From Gymnopus androsaceus JB14 (taxonomy: Eukaryota > Basidiomycota > Agaricomycetes > Agaricales > Omphalotaceae): a stretch of 24,149 bases of DNA. This document shows, in pieces, positions 1 to 8,218 of this stretch. Positions within the stretch are counted from its first letter, which is position 1, and every line of letters starts with the position of its first letter. Under the pieces are notes generated by a model. That model was not told the origin of the DNA, searched no databases, and saw nothing but the letters and a program-made list of their open reading frames with translations. Position numbers and translations under genes: made by a program. The stretch is from positions 551,004 to 575,152 of the forward strand of contig ML769394.1 of the NCBI GenBank assembly GCA_009733575.1, read 5' to 3'.

Positions 1-450
1 GCCGCTGGAGAAGCACTTCCTTCTAGCAATACCATGAGGAACCTTGCATCAACATATTTCAAACATGGAAAGCTGGAGGCAGCTGAGAAGTTGCAAGAGG
101 AAGTGCTTCTGCTATGCAAGCAAGTGCTTGGGGAGCACCACCCTGATACATTGACTACCATGAGGAACCTTGCATCAGCATATTGGAGACACAAAAAGTT
201 GGAGATGGCTGAAAAGCTGCAAGAGAAAGTGCTTCAGCTATGCAAGCAAATGCTTGGGGAGCACCACCCTGATACACTTGACCTCCATGAGGAACCTCAC
301 AATGGTATATTTGAAACAAGGAAAGCTGGAGATGGCTGAGAAGCTGCAGGAGGAAGTGCTTATACTATTCAAGCAAATGCTTGGGGGCGCAGGGGGAGCA
401 CCAACCCTGATACATTGAATACCATGAGCAACCTTGTATTGAAATAACAG
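1..450 (+). pseudogene. Decayed fragment of a kinesin-light-chain-like TPR repeat protein
   Basis: Four copies of a repeat of about 126 bp (42 codons) start at ATG codons near 34, 160, 287 and 424. Each encodes a TPR unit of the type M(R/S)NLAS.Y...KLE.AEKLQEEVL..CKQ.LGEHHPDTL, as found in kinesin light chains and in the TPR tails of fungal NB-ARC/NLR proteins. The second-to-third spacing is 127 bp and the third-to-fourth is 137 bp, so the frame is broken by +1 near 278-283 and by +11 near 385-395 (an extra GC-rich stretch). The first frame stops at 337-339 and the last copy ends in TAA near 445. The 5' end lies outside the window. What I see is a repeat array with frame breaks; that it is a relic of a larger STAND/NLR-type gene is inference. 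Confidence 0.75.
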
Positions 451-720
451 CAACAAGCCTCATCATAGGTAGCCTAGGGATTTAAACTAAAGAATATGTT
501 GGGGATATAACTACCTGTTGTGAGATGGCAGAAGAAGAGCGGTGAATTATGATAGTGGTTACTACAATGAGGAATTTGTCGAGGGTATTGTAGGGATGAA
601 GTGCTCCATTCTTTCCAAGTATGACAAGGATTATGAGGGTCCGTGGAGACAGCGAATAAGTATTCAGGATGAGCTCTTTGACCAAGTCTCTGATTTCGCT
701 TCCAGGGTTCGCATCTACTA
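451..720. other. Gene-poor spacer
   Basis: About 270 bp between the TPR relic and the outer inverted-repeat element. I see no reading frame with coding character, no introns and no repeat that recurs elsewhere in the window. Its last bases (about 713-721, TCTACTAGG) form the left copy of the direct repeat that flanks the outer element. Confidence 0.5.
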
Positions 721-964
721 GGGGATAATTCTACTGAACAACCCCCTTGCTGGCAACAACCCTCCCAAAAAAGGAAATTTTTGCAAAAGCTAGTTTGGCA
801 ACTCCATCACACTTTTGTCACACATTTTTGGATGTGATTTTTTCAATCTTTTGTGCATTTTTCCAAAAAAAAAGTCAGCTACCACCTCATGCTTCACCTT
901 ACTTAAGTTGCAACACAAACTGCTCAGATTCCCAAATAGGGCTGGTGGCAGTATCTGAAATATA

Positions 965-1470
965 TGTTGGGTAAATACCCTTCTGTTGGTTGTCCGACTG
1001 CTCTGTACACCACATGTACCCCTATCTGCTTCTAGTGTTGGTCATGGGTATGGGTATACCCGCGGTATTTTGGGCAGGGGTATTGCAGGTAAGGGTAGGG
1101 GTACAAGCCTTCTATACCCGCAGAATTTAAAAGTTATTTTCTGCCTTGCTATTGCAGAAAATCTGTTGTATTTAAGCTTTAACTTACATTTTACAATGAT
1201 TCTGAAGGTTTTTGATGTTCATCCCTTCTTCCAGCCCCTTGCCAGTGAAAAACCCGCCATGAAAACCCGCAGTACTGTGGGTAAGGGTCCAAAGGGTAGG
1301 GGTATGGGTCAAGGCAAAAATACCTGGGGGTATACCCATGACCAACCCTATCTGCTTCCATATAGGTAGATACAAGTTATCAATCAATTGTTCCTGCCCC
1401 CCATTCTTGATGGTTGATTCCCTCCTTGCTGAGGTTGTACCTGCCAACTGAGCTTGTCTGCCTCTTAACA
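965..1470 (+). repeat. 5' LTR of the miniature retrotransposon, interrupted by a small TIR element
   Basis: This copy is 506 bp because it carries an inserted element at 1033-1346. The flanking LTR sequence (965-1032 and 1359-1470) aligns closely to the 3' LTR, including the block around CTATCTGCTTCCATATA and the block GGTTGATTCCCTCCTTGCTGAGG. It lacks the insertion present in the other LTR, so it shows the empty site for that one. Confidence 0.88.
1033..1346. mobile_element. Small inverted-repeat element inside the 5' LTR
   Basis: A segment of about 314 bp bounded by a 12-13 bp direct repeat (C)CCTATCTGCTTC at about 1021-1032 and 1347-1358. The ends are inverted: GTTGGTCATGGGTA near 1037 matches the reverse complement of the right end at 1328-1346, the left end carrying an extra GGGTAT. 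The body is rich in short GGGTA and TACCC units, such as GGGTATACCC near 1051 and 1330. The other LTR has the uninterrupted site, so this is a real insertion. A 12-13 bp duplication is longer than usual for common MITE families, and the extra TAGT at the left end leaves the boundary uncertain by a few bases. Confidence 0.75.
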
Positions 1471-1596
1471 GATTATGGGACTGGATGCTCACTGATCCTG
1501 TTTGCCCTTATTCCCATTGCTGTACTTGCCGTGCTCATTTCCATCAACACTTGCTGTACCTGTTCATCACTGCATTCTTACATTCATTGTTTGTCT

Positions 1597-1735
1597 GCAC
1601 TTGGTGTGCCCATTGCCACATTTATATGCCCATTGTTTATCTGCACTCATTGTGCTCATTGCCAAATTTGTATGCCTGTCATTTATCATGGCACTCATTG
1701 TGCCCATTACCGGTTCCAGTGGGAACTCCAGATGT
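1597..1735 (+). repeat. Degenerate 46-48 bp tandem repeat in the retrotransposon interior
   Basis: Three degraded copies of a unit starting GCACT.(A/G)TTGTGC(C/T)CATTGCC begin near 1597, 1643 and 1691. They make up much of the internal region of the miniature LTR element and explain the Cys/His-rich translations seen in all forward frames there. I do not regard these as protein coding. Confidence 0.55.
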
Positions 1736-1895
1736 TGTTTACCCTGTTGCTGGCTGCAGTGGGAGCCCTGTGATGCTTTATCATTTCATTGCATGTATGC
1801 ACCCAACTTCACCCTATCCATTTGGAACCTCTTTGTCCCACATATCTAATGGTAATGCTCATTGTATGTCTATTCCCTGTGCTATGCAACTGTAC

Positions 1896-1904
1896 AAGTG
1901 GGAG
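1896..1904 (+). other. Polypurine tract of the miniature LTR element
   Basis: AAGTGGGAG lies immediately before the TG of the 3' LTR, the standard place for the plus-strand primer of reverse transcription. This supports the plus orientation of the element. Confidence 0.75.
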
Positions 1905-1952
1905 TGTTGGGTAAATACCCTTCTGTTGGTTGTCCAGCTGCTCCGCACACCA

Positions 1953-2120
1953 CATCAGCAAAACCTGGGTGATCCCACAGCAAGGTCCCCCTCTGTCCAG
2001 AACTGGACAGCACTGTGGCTTCTGTGGATTGTATTGGGCTTCTGTACAGTGCTGTACAGCAACCCACAGCAATCCACAGCAATCCACAGCAATCCACAGT
2101 TCACCCAGGTTTTGCTGATG
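1953..2120. mobile_element. Small inverted-repeat element inside the 3' LTR
   Basis: 168 bp with perfect 20-bp terminal inverted repeats: CATCAGCAAAACCTGGGTGA at 1953-1972 and its exact reverse complement at 2101-2120. The 5' LTR lacks it at the matching position (ACACCACATG then TACCCC), so it inserted after the LTR pair formed or in only one LTR. The target duplication is too short to define (probably 2-3 bp). Most of the interior can fold back: TGTGGATTG near 2021 is the reverse complement of the CAATCCACA units near 2069-2098. There is no coding capacity. Confidence 0.8.
2060..2099 (+). repeat. 10-bp tandem repeat
   Basis: Four units, AACCCACAGC followed by three of AATCCACAGC (the last ending in AGT), lie inside the small inverted-repeat element of the 3' LTR. 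The units pair with TGTGGATTG upstream to form the stem of a potential hairpin. Confidence 0.8.
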
Positions 2121-2552
2121 CATACCCCTATCTGCTTCCATATATAAAGTAGGTAGATACAAGTTATCAATCAATTGTTCTTGCCCCCATTTCTGATGGT
2201 TGATTCCCTCCTTGCTGAGGTTGTACCCACTGACTGAGCTTGTCTGCCTCGTAACAATATAAAGACTCCAGATTATCTCTGACCTTCACAAAAAAAATTT
2301 AGTTCTGAGGCAAATTTATATGTTGTGACCTCAATGTGACCATGTGTGACCATATGTGACCTCAACTGGGTTGTTAAATAAGACTTGAGCCAAGGGGGTT
2401 GTTCAGTAGAGTTATCCTCTACTAGGCAGCTCAACGATCTTGAAGAAGGCTGCAGACACTCAAAAAAAGCTAGAAGGGTCAACAAGTCTTTGCTTTCAAT
2501 CAACTAGGCTCACTCTATAATACTAGTCTATGCACAGCTAATATTTGCTTTC

Positions 2553-2859
2553 AGAAAACTTGGAAACTATGGATTACCTGAAAGAGGGAGACATTGGTTT
2601 CAAGAAATCAGAGGTAAGTATATGCTATGTTCTGAAGTCCTTGGTGCCTTGCTAACATCTCTCCTTCTAGATGAAGAAGAAACGCCCTAGTCGCCGAGCT
2701 CCTGTAGAAGCTGAGCTAGCTCCCGAGGACGAGATGGACGTGGACCAAAAACCCTTTCCACGAATTCATGATCTTGAGACCAATTTTGTCGATGAGCTTC
2801 AGGTTGCATTGGCAATATCTCGTCGAGCCAAGCTACACAAGCCCAAGATAACATCCTGA
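2553..2859 (+). pseudogene. 3' fragment of a SART-1/Snu66-like tri-snRNP splicing factor gene
   Basis: Two exons are readable. The first, about 2553-2616, follows a plausible acceptor TTTGCTTTCAG and encodes NLETMDYLKEGDIGFKKSE. It is joined across an intron (GTAAGT..CTTCTAG, about 2617-2670) to 2671-2859, encoding a Lys/Arg-rich then acidic stretch (EDEMDVDQKP) and ending FVDELQVALAISRRAKLHKPKITS before TGA. The order of a YLKEGD.GFKK block, a KKKRPSRRAP block and an LQ.ALA.SRRAKL block resembles the C-terminal part of the SART-1 family (Snu66, a U4/U6.U5 tri-snRNP component). The large N-terminal part is not present upstream; instead the outer inverted-repeat element ends at 2419. It is either a fragment left by rearrangement or a small gene starting at the ATG at 2569. 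The family assignment is from memory of the motif order and is only moderately sure. Confidence 0.5.
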
Positions 2860-3066
2860 GGAACTGGCTACTTAGAAGGGATAGCATACATTGCCGTCAA
2901 AGTCACGGCAGACTTTTAACCCAACGAGATCACTTAAAGTCTAATATATATAGAATGAATGGTGTTTTATCCAAATTACAACCTAAAGGAGCGTGCACAT
3001 AATAGTACAATAAAATAAGATACACAACAAAGCGCATACCACCCAATACTAGAAAATAACGACTAC
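2860..3066. other. Short intergenic region with converging 3' ends
   Basis: About 207 bp, AT-rich, between the stop codons of the Snu66-like fragment (plus) and the M48 peptidase (minus). I see no coding potential. It probably holds the 3' ends of both transcripts. Confidence 0.5.
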
Positions 3067-4946
3067 TTATGCAGTGACCAGGTTAACATGACTACTTCTC
3101 TCCTCCTGCGAAAGTCGAGAACGCGCCAAAGCAGCCCGCCGCTCCGTCTCCCATCGCACTAGTTCAGATTTTAGCTTGTCCACTCGAACCTCGTTCACAG
3201 GATGCCCGGACCCAGTGATTCTATTTAAAAGGTGTTCTCCCTTTGACATTCGTTCTGCAGAAGATGCAGGGTCTATGGATTCGGCATGAGAACATTCCGT
3301 CGCCGACAAGGCGCGTTGCTCCCAGAATGATATCGCTTCGCGAGCATCAAATCCAGCGTGTGCTAAAAGCCTATGAAGATGCGAATGTTAGCCTACATCA
3401 CACACCAGGCATTAAGAGGGATACTAACCGCGCTGAGACTACATCGGCTTCAATTTCCTGTTTCATACTTGTACAGTATTCCGATAGCTTGCCTAGCTCT
3501 CCCGAGCCAATCCGTCCCAACTGAGCGACAGCATCATTGACGAACGGCCCAAACAGCATCGTAACGGGGAATATAAGGACTCGAATAATGTCGGAGAAGA
3601 TGGACAATGTTCCAGGGATGATGACGGTAGCTGAAGACAGTGTTTCTAGATGGTGTGAGAGAAGGAGATGAGCAAGCTCGTGCGCCAGGAGAATAGCCAA
3701 CTCGGATGTCTGCTTTTCGCTAGGAACAAACTGGCGAGGAGGAGGTGGACCGCCCAAGAAGAAGGACCACCATGATTGTGGTGGTGGTTGTGAGGTAGCC
3801 GATGTATCCATCGGTATTCGTGATAAGATGTCTTCAATGAAGCCGGAATATACGACAATTCCTCCACCGCCATCAGGTCCGAAACCATACGAAAACGCGT
3901 TCAAGGCTTCTGGCCGTTCAACCAAAAGCAGGTTATACGGCGGGCCCGGTACAGAATGGGGTACAGGAGGCGCATTTCGATCGCACATCTTTTCGCATAC
4001 ATATCTGAGATACTCGGATGCACGAGGGCGAGGTGTGAGTGGGTAATCAGCAGGCGGAGGCATCGGTCGCTCGGTCGTAAGCCAATCTGGACATCGTTCA
4101 CTCTCTTTGATCAAAACCGGTACAGTCGCCTCCAATCTTCGAAGTGTATCCTGCACCCAGTGATATCTCCAGTCATTGTAAGGAATGAAGCGTGGAGGAC
4201 CGTCCTGTGCCAATATATCTCCTACTGCATTATACCAACCTTGTCCGGCCAACTGCGCAGCCAAGTCATCCTCTTCTTCAGGGGAAAGAATGATGAGTCT
4301 CCACCTAGAGAATACAGTTAAATACGTGTCGATGATTGATATCAATGAATACGCGTTTACCTCCCAGTCAAAGGTGTCCGCTCCATACTAGCGATGATAA
4401 CGAGCCAAAACAACACTGTCGGAATTGCCAAAAGAAAGTGGAAAAACTTGGTGCGGTTTCGGATCCTTTGAAGGAGGATGAGCTTCTGATCCTCTGCACC
4501 TGGTATACCGTGTATATCGGCGAAATGAAGATGCCTGCGTGTCTTCATATTTTTCAAAAGGATTACTGGGACAAAGGTAAGAGCGATTCTGCCGGCAGTC
4601 TGAGCAAGCTGAAGGCCTGTAGAAGACTATATATTTTTTCTGTCAGTATCATCGCGCGTGCGCGTCTTTGGGGCAAGGTAAATAATACCTTTAGCACGGC
4701 AGCCAATATGGCAATTAACGGAGGACCTTCAGCTTTGGGAGTGGAATGGAAAGCAGAGGTTCCAGGGACTGCTAAAATAGCAGATGGTATTCGGGGAGGT
4801 CCATTAGCCAGGATGAGGCCCGGACCAGGTTGATATCGAAAAGATGGGCGAGGTCGTAGATAAGTTGAAGTGGAAAGGGGCGCGCAGAGAATGTTAAGCG
4901 GGAGATCATGGAAGTTCTGCGTACAACTTGTCGCAGCATTGCACAT
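3067..4946 (-). CDS. OMA1: OMA1-type M48 metallopeptidase, mitochondrial
   Basis: Exons read as 4946-4689, 4608-4361, 4304-3406 and 3362-3067, giving about 566 residues. The zinc site HELAH (HExxH) lies at about 3668-3682 within LAILLAHELAHLLLSHH, and the downstream zinc-binding Glu is in EIEADVVSARL. The N-terminal part has FHSTPK, a hydrophobic segment LAILAAVLK..LAQTAGRIALTF, and a transmembrane segment FLLAIPTVLFWLVII, followed by PLTGRWRLIILSPEEED. This order is that of OMA1, the inner-membrane stress protease that cleaves dynamin-like GTPases and acts in mitochondrial quality control. The C-terminus ends in an Arg/Glu-rich helix. Introns are 80, 56 and 43 nt; the intron 1 acceptor is the second AG (CCTTCAG) and the intron 3 acceptor is TTTTAG, both forced by frame. 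The start is uncertain: ATG 4946 opens the correct frame, but ATG 4939 in the next frame encodes the better mitochondrial presequence. Confidence 0.88.
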
Positions 4947-5200
4947 TGTACAGCCAGCCTTGCGGCTTGAACAAGTACAATGGTGAATGTAAAGAGAGAA
5001 AAAAAAACAGCGCGGTGCCGATTTGAGTCTGCGTCACTTATATCTGTCTCAGTCAGCAATATTATGAGATGCAGATCCTTGTCATTCAATTAAGCGGCAC
5101 AACAGCTGAAGCTGAGCGTGTTGGGACAGTAGATGGATATCCGACTATGGTAGTAATATTGGTACAATGTATTCACAGAACAAGGCTGAAATGCACTGGA
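4947..5200. promoter_or_regulatory. 5' region of the OMA1-like gene
   Basis: About 254 bp between the SVF1 stop and the OMA1-like start; both genes are on the minus strand. It contains a purine run near 4995-5008 and no convincing coding frame. It should hold the promoter of the OMA1-like gene and the 3' end of SVF1. Confidence 0.4.
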
Positions 5201-6615
5201 CTAGGAGATAAAAGTAGCCTCGTTATACAGAAAGCCATTTGCCTCAATAGGCTTCTCCGAGCCTGGTTCAGTTATCGCCAATGTCGCAGGATTGATCCAC
5301 TGTGAACAGAAATTAGTAAATCAATGATAACAAGAGCAGTCGTCCAAACCTACCTGATAGAGATACGGCCTCGTACCAGCGACATAACTGACTGCCATCT
5401 TCAGCACTTTGGGGATCTCAGCCAGCACATCGACCTTTTCTATCAGCCCCTTTGGTTGCTCGATATCTCCTACATCGACATTAAGCGAAGCCTTGTACGT
5501 TCCAGGTTTGTCGGAGATTAACGACGGACCAGCCCACTCGTACAAAACTCCGCAAGGCTTTTGGTAGCCTGTATCAGCATCCAACGTAGGATTAAGATGA
5601 GTGACTCGGCATTGGACTGGAGCATCTCCTGCGTTCGTCTCTCCTGGATACTTGGTCTCGGTAGTAACAGCCGCCAACTTGTTGCCAACGACTAACGATC
5701 CAACGTTCACGCTCACACCACCAGATCCTGCACCCTTCTTTCCATATACGTCGGTGGTTTTAAACTCCATCTGGATCGCAGAAACACCACCGTGGTCCGG
5801 ACTCTGGAAGTGAGCAAAGTTCCAAGAAGTTGCAACCCGATCTGGCCGCATGCCTTGGATAGCATGTACGAACATTCCATGGCCCTCTAAAGGCTTCGCC
5901 TGGCCATTGAGAATGACATGGCCAGTAGCTTTGACGCGCGGCCAGAATCGATGGATAACGTATCCTTCCGGATTACTAGGATCCGGTCCGAATTTAGAGT
6001 AACCCCCTTCATCTCCTTTCCCAATCTTCCAACCGGAGACAGAGGCCGGTCGTGCGACCTCGAGGAAGATCTGCACTTCAGGTACTGGACTAGCGACAAC
6101 GGAATACGATTCAGGATAGTCAGAGCCTGATTTCGACTTGTATGTGAATGAGAATTCATCAGCCTTGGTCGATCGCTTGTCCAACCCTGAAGGAGCAGAA
6201 GTGAAATTGTTGACATTGATCGATTTCCAAGTCAACTGTTTCGTCTTGGGGTCGTAGATTTTGCACGTTAACTGGATGGTGGGATACCAGACACTGTTGC
6301 GAGATGAGCAGGCGCGAGAAGCAGCAAAACCAGGCTCACCCAACAGAGGAATGGATGAGTTGACACATTACAGAGGTCCCATCTTCAGTGATGACATAGA
6401 ATATCTGGGTCTCGGTCACGAAACCACTGGATGTGCAAAGGAGTTCAGTATCTTTGGGAGTGAGCTCTCCAAAAAGCTCTGCATCTTTGAACTTTTCCGA
6501 GACTGGATGGAAAGTAGGTGCTTCGGGATCGATTGGGGGAGCAGTGCTATTGAAGAATTAAAGGAGAAAGTGAGGAAAATCGGACGAGAGCTTACGAAAA
6601 TATAGAGGAGAACAT
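5201..6615 (-). CDS. SVF1: Survival factor 1 (Svf1 family)
   Basis: Exons 6615-6596, 6546-6340, 6293-5354 and 5299-5201 give 421 residues. The protein starts MFSSIFSTAPPIDPEAPTFH, contains GFVTETQIFYVITEDGTSV and SVGVWYPTIQLTCK (the latter across intron 2), and ends NEATFIS. These are hallmarks of the Svf1 family, a pair of lipocalin-like domains. In budding yeast Svf1 supports survival under oxidative and cold stress and has been linked to ceramide transport between ER and Golgi. The start is strongly fixed: a 20-nt first exon ends at a good GTAAGC donor and joins in frame to the family's usual second segment. Introns are 49, 46 and 54 nt. Nothing looks broken. The yeast protein is somewhat longer. 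Confidence 0.95.
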
Positions 6616-6906
6616 GACGGTATTGGTTCAAGTAGCGAAATTAGCGAGATCTCACAAATAAATCCGGCTTACTCAACACATCCGCTTACTATCCGAACGG
6701 CAACCTCGAGGCTGGCCGAGTCTCCAAGTCGCGTAAAGTCCCGAACTCTGAGCAGATCCCAAGTGGCATAAAGCCTGCATAAAAGATACACTATGATTGT
6801 ACACATGTCAAGTACATACTCCATACTTGACGCGTCCCTCGGGGTATCATCTGGGATATGGTATATAGTCAACGGGAAGTAGGCTCCACTTCACTTTATC
6901 ACGTCT
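6616..6906. promoter_or_regulatory. 5' region of SVF1
   Basis: About 290 bp between the SVF1 start codon and the stop codon of the next minus-strand gene. No coding frame with family features is visible. It should hold the SVF1 promoter and the 3' end of the neighbouring transcript. Confidence 0.4.
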
Positions 6907-8211
6907 TCAGCAGAGTTCGAAACGAATACGTTCACCCCTAAATTCACCATACTTTGTTCTCTTCCTCGGTCTGCTCGAATCAGGAACCCGAGGGATCTCC
7001 ACGGCGGTATGGGTCTGAATGCTACTTGTATCAGTAGTACTCTGCTAAAGGAACATGAGTCAGAGTTAGGTACATGGCATCAAGGGACTCACAGTAGGCG
7101 TGCTATCCACATCGTATTGGATAGCCCAGGAAAACATCTCATCGGACACCTCTGCTTCATTCTCCTCTTCCACTCTTCCACTGGCGCATCTTCGTTCACA
7201 GAGTCAACCTGATCGAGACCACTTCCAGAGGCCAATAGAATGTTTTTCATAAACTTCAACGTCCCATTGTTCAACAGCTCCAAAAGTCGCTTGTTCTGGT
7301 CAGTTTTCAGCGAAGATGGGTTCTTCACTGGGATATCGGAAGGCCAGCCGACAAGATATACGCCATAAGTGAATAGTCGCTCATGATTTGTCCATTTCAT
7401 TTCTGCGTTTCTGATGCCGCTGACGGATCTGGACTAGTATAAGTATGAGTGAGGGAACGAATAGAGTAAACCCACCTCAAAGCCTTGCGCATACCGTCAT
7501 AGAGGTCAATCTTGACATTTTTGGCGGACTGCTTGGAAGAAACCGAAGCAGAGCCCTTGGTAGATTTATCCGTATCCATTTGTTTATAGTTTACAATGGC
7601 ATCTGGCTTTCTGGGTGCTTTGTTCTTGACACAATGTTCTTTGAAAGCTCTCGCCCCAGATTCACCTCCAGTCCGCAGACCTCTCCAGAATTCCCTGCCT
7701 TGCATAGTCCCACCTAGGAATCCTTCGCTGGGATAGGATAGGATCGGTGATTCTTCCGGATCTACAGCGAGAACGAACGATTCCAGACCAAAGACATGGT
7801 GTAGTGATTCCAAAACACGGGAAACACTGGAGAGGATGTTCCATACTAGATTACCAGTCAAGACTTGGCAACTTTTAGAGCACAAAAAAAGGCTTACTTT
7901 CATTGGGCCGGTTAGAGTTCTCGGAGGATGAGGATAAAGACTGGGATTGAAAGATATGATTACAATGCCACCGAGCAACATCTTTTCTTATCTACAAGCC
8001 GGATTAATACTAACAAAGGGATTCGAGCAAGTGTTTTTACCTCGTCCAATTTCCGACCTTCTCGTTCCGAAAAGGCTTGAATTTCCATCAATATTTTCTC
8101 CATAAAAGTCTCGAAACGTTCAAGGAAGAGTTCATCTGGAGGCGACTGGTCATTGTTAAGGGGCGCACAAAGCATAGTAAGAGCAGAAATTAGCGCACGT
8201 GCCTTCTCCAT
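6907..8211 (-). CDS. Unrecognised basidiomycete protein, about 353 residues
   Basis: Six exons read as 8211-8041, 7991 to about 7898, 7845-7476, 7428-7220, 7172-7093 and 7044-6907, all in phase. The N-terminal part is helical (MEKARALISALTMLCAPL...FLERFETFMEKILMEIQAF). The middle has FVLAVDPEESPILSYPSEGF and a Lys/Ser-rich linker. A conserved-looking block NHERLFTYGVYLVGWPSDIP is followed by VKNPSSLKTDQNKRLLELLN. The C-terminus is acidic, then basic (RPRKRTKYGEFRGERIRFELC). The P..VKNPS.L...N...L..L pattern resembles a segment I recall from large families of uncharacterised mushroom proteins. No catalytic motif, signal peptide or membrane segment is visible. The intron between 7219 and 7173 is the weakest call: its donor GTCTCG was chosen because the downstream frame (EEENEAEVSDEMFSWAIQYD) is clearly coding. 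The start could also be the ATG at 8175. Confidence 0.72.
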
Positions 8212-8218
8212 AACTTCA
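8212..8218. promoter_or_regulatory. Very tight head-to-head gene pair
   Basis: Only 7 bp separate the proposed start codons of the minus-strand unknown gene (8211) and the plus-strand ACL4-like gene (8219). Their 5' leaders and promoters must overlap each other's coding sequence, unless the minus gene starts at the in-frame ATG at 8175, which would leave 43 bp. Confidence 0.5.

Larger units (their letters stand above)
965..2256 (+). mobile_element. Miniature LTR retrotransposon (TRIM-like, non-autonomous)
   Basis: A complete small LTR element. Both LTRs begin TGTTGGGTAAATACCC and end in TAACA (TG..CA). It is flanked by a perfect 5-bp target duplication ATATA at 960-964 and 2257-2261. The internal region is only 434 bp (1471-1904) and has no gag or pol coding. 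Directly inside the 5' LTR, TTATGGGACTGG at about 1473 resembles the half-tRNA initiator-Met primer site used by Copia-type elements (tentative). A purine tract AAGTGGGAG at 1896-1904 abuts the 3' LTR. Without their nested insertions the LTRs are each about 190 bp, giving an ancestral element near 815 bp. Such an element would depend on the proteins of a full-length Copia-type relative elsewhere in the genome. Confidence 0.88.
1905..2256 (+). repeat. 3' LTR of the miniature retrotransposon, interrupted by a second small TIR element
   Basis: 352 bp, carrying an insertion at about 1953-2120. It reads straight through ACCCCTATCTGCTTCCATATA with a single copy of the sequence that is duplicated around the insertion in the 5' LTR, so it is the empty site for that element. 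It ends CTCGTAACA, followed by the target duplication ATATA. Confidence 0.88.
721..2419. mobile_element. Outer terminal-inverted-repeat element (MITE-like), split by an LTR element
   Basis: The left end near 721-749 and the right end near 2391-2419 are inverted copies: both contain TCTACTGAACAACCCCCTTG, allowing one A/G change just outside this core. The inverted match covers about 27 bp. A direct repeat TCTACTAGG (8-9 bp) flanks both ends, which would suit a hAT (8 bp) or Mutator (9 bp) target duplication. Once the nested LTR element and its target duplication are removed, the host element is only about 400 bp and has no credible open reading frame, so it would be non-autonomous. The right inner part (about 2325-2365) carries three copies of a TGTGACC motif. 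The superfamily is not settled because the ends of the direct repeat and the inverted repeat overlap by a few bases. Confidence 0.7.

Noticed and set aside
986..1369. Forward frame over the 5' LTR insertion
   Set aside because: It is composed of GGGTA-type repeat units of a small inverted-repeat element, with no coding character.
1597..1735. Possible CRISPR-like array
   Set aside because: The repeats are degenerate, directly adjacent, and there are only three; the organism is a fungus.
1485..2147. Long Cys/His-rich forward reading frame in the LTR element
   Set aside because: It crosses from the interior into the 3' LTR and a foldback insertion, and its Cys/His content comes from degenerate 46-bp and 10-bp repeats readable in several frames.
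4336..4833. Forward frame of 165 codons opposite the OMA1-like gene
   Set aside because: It overlaps two OMA1 exons and an intron on the opposite strand and has no recognisable content.
6261..6605. Forward frame opposite SVF1 exon 2
   Set aside because: It is a shadow of SVF1 coding sequence; the minus strand carries the conserved protein and introns.
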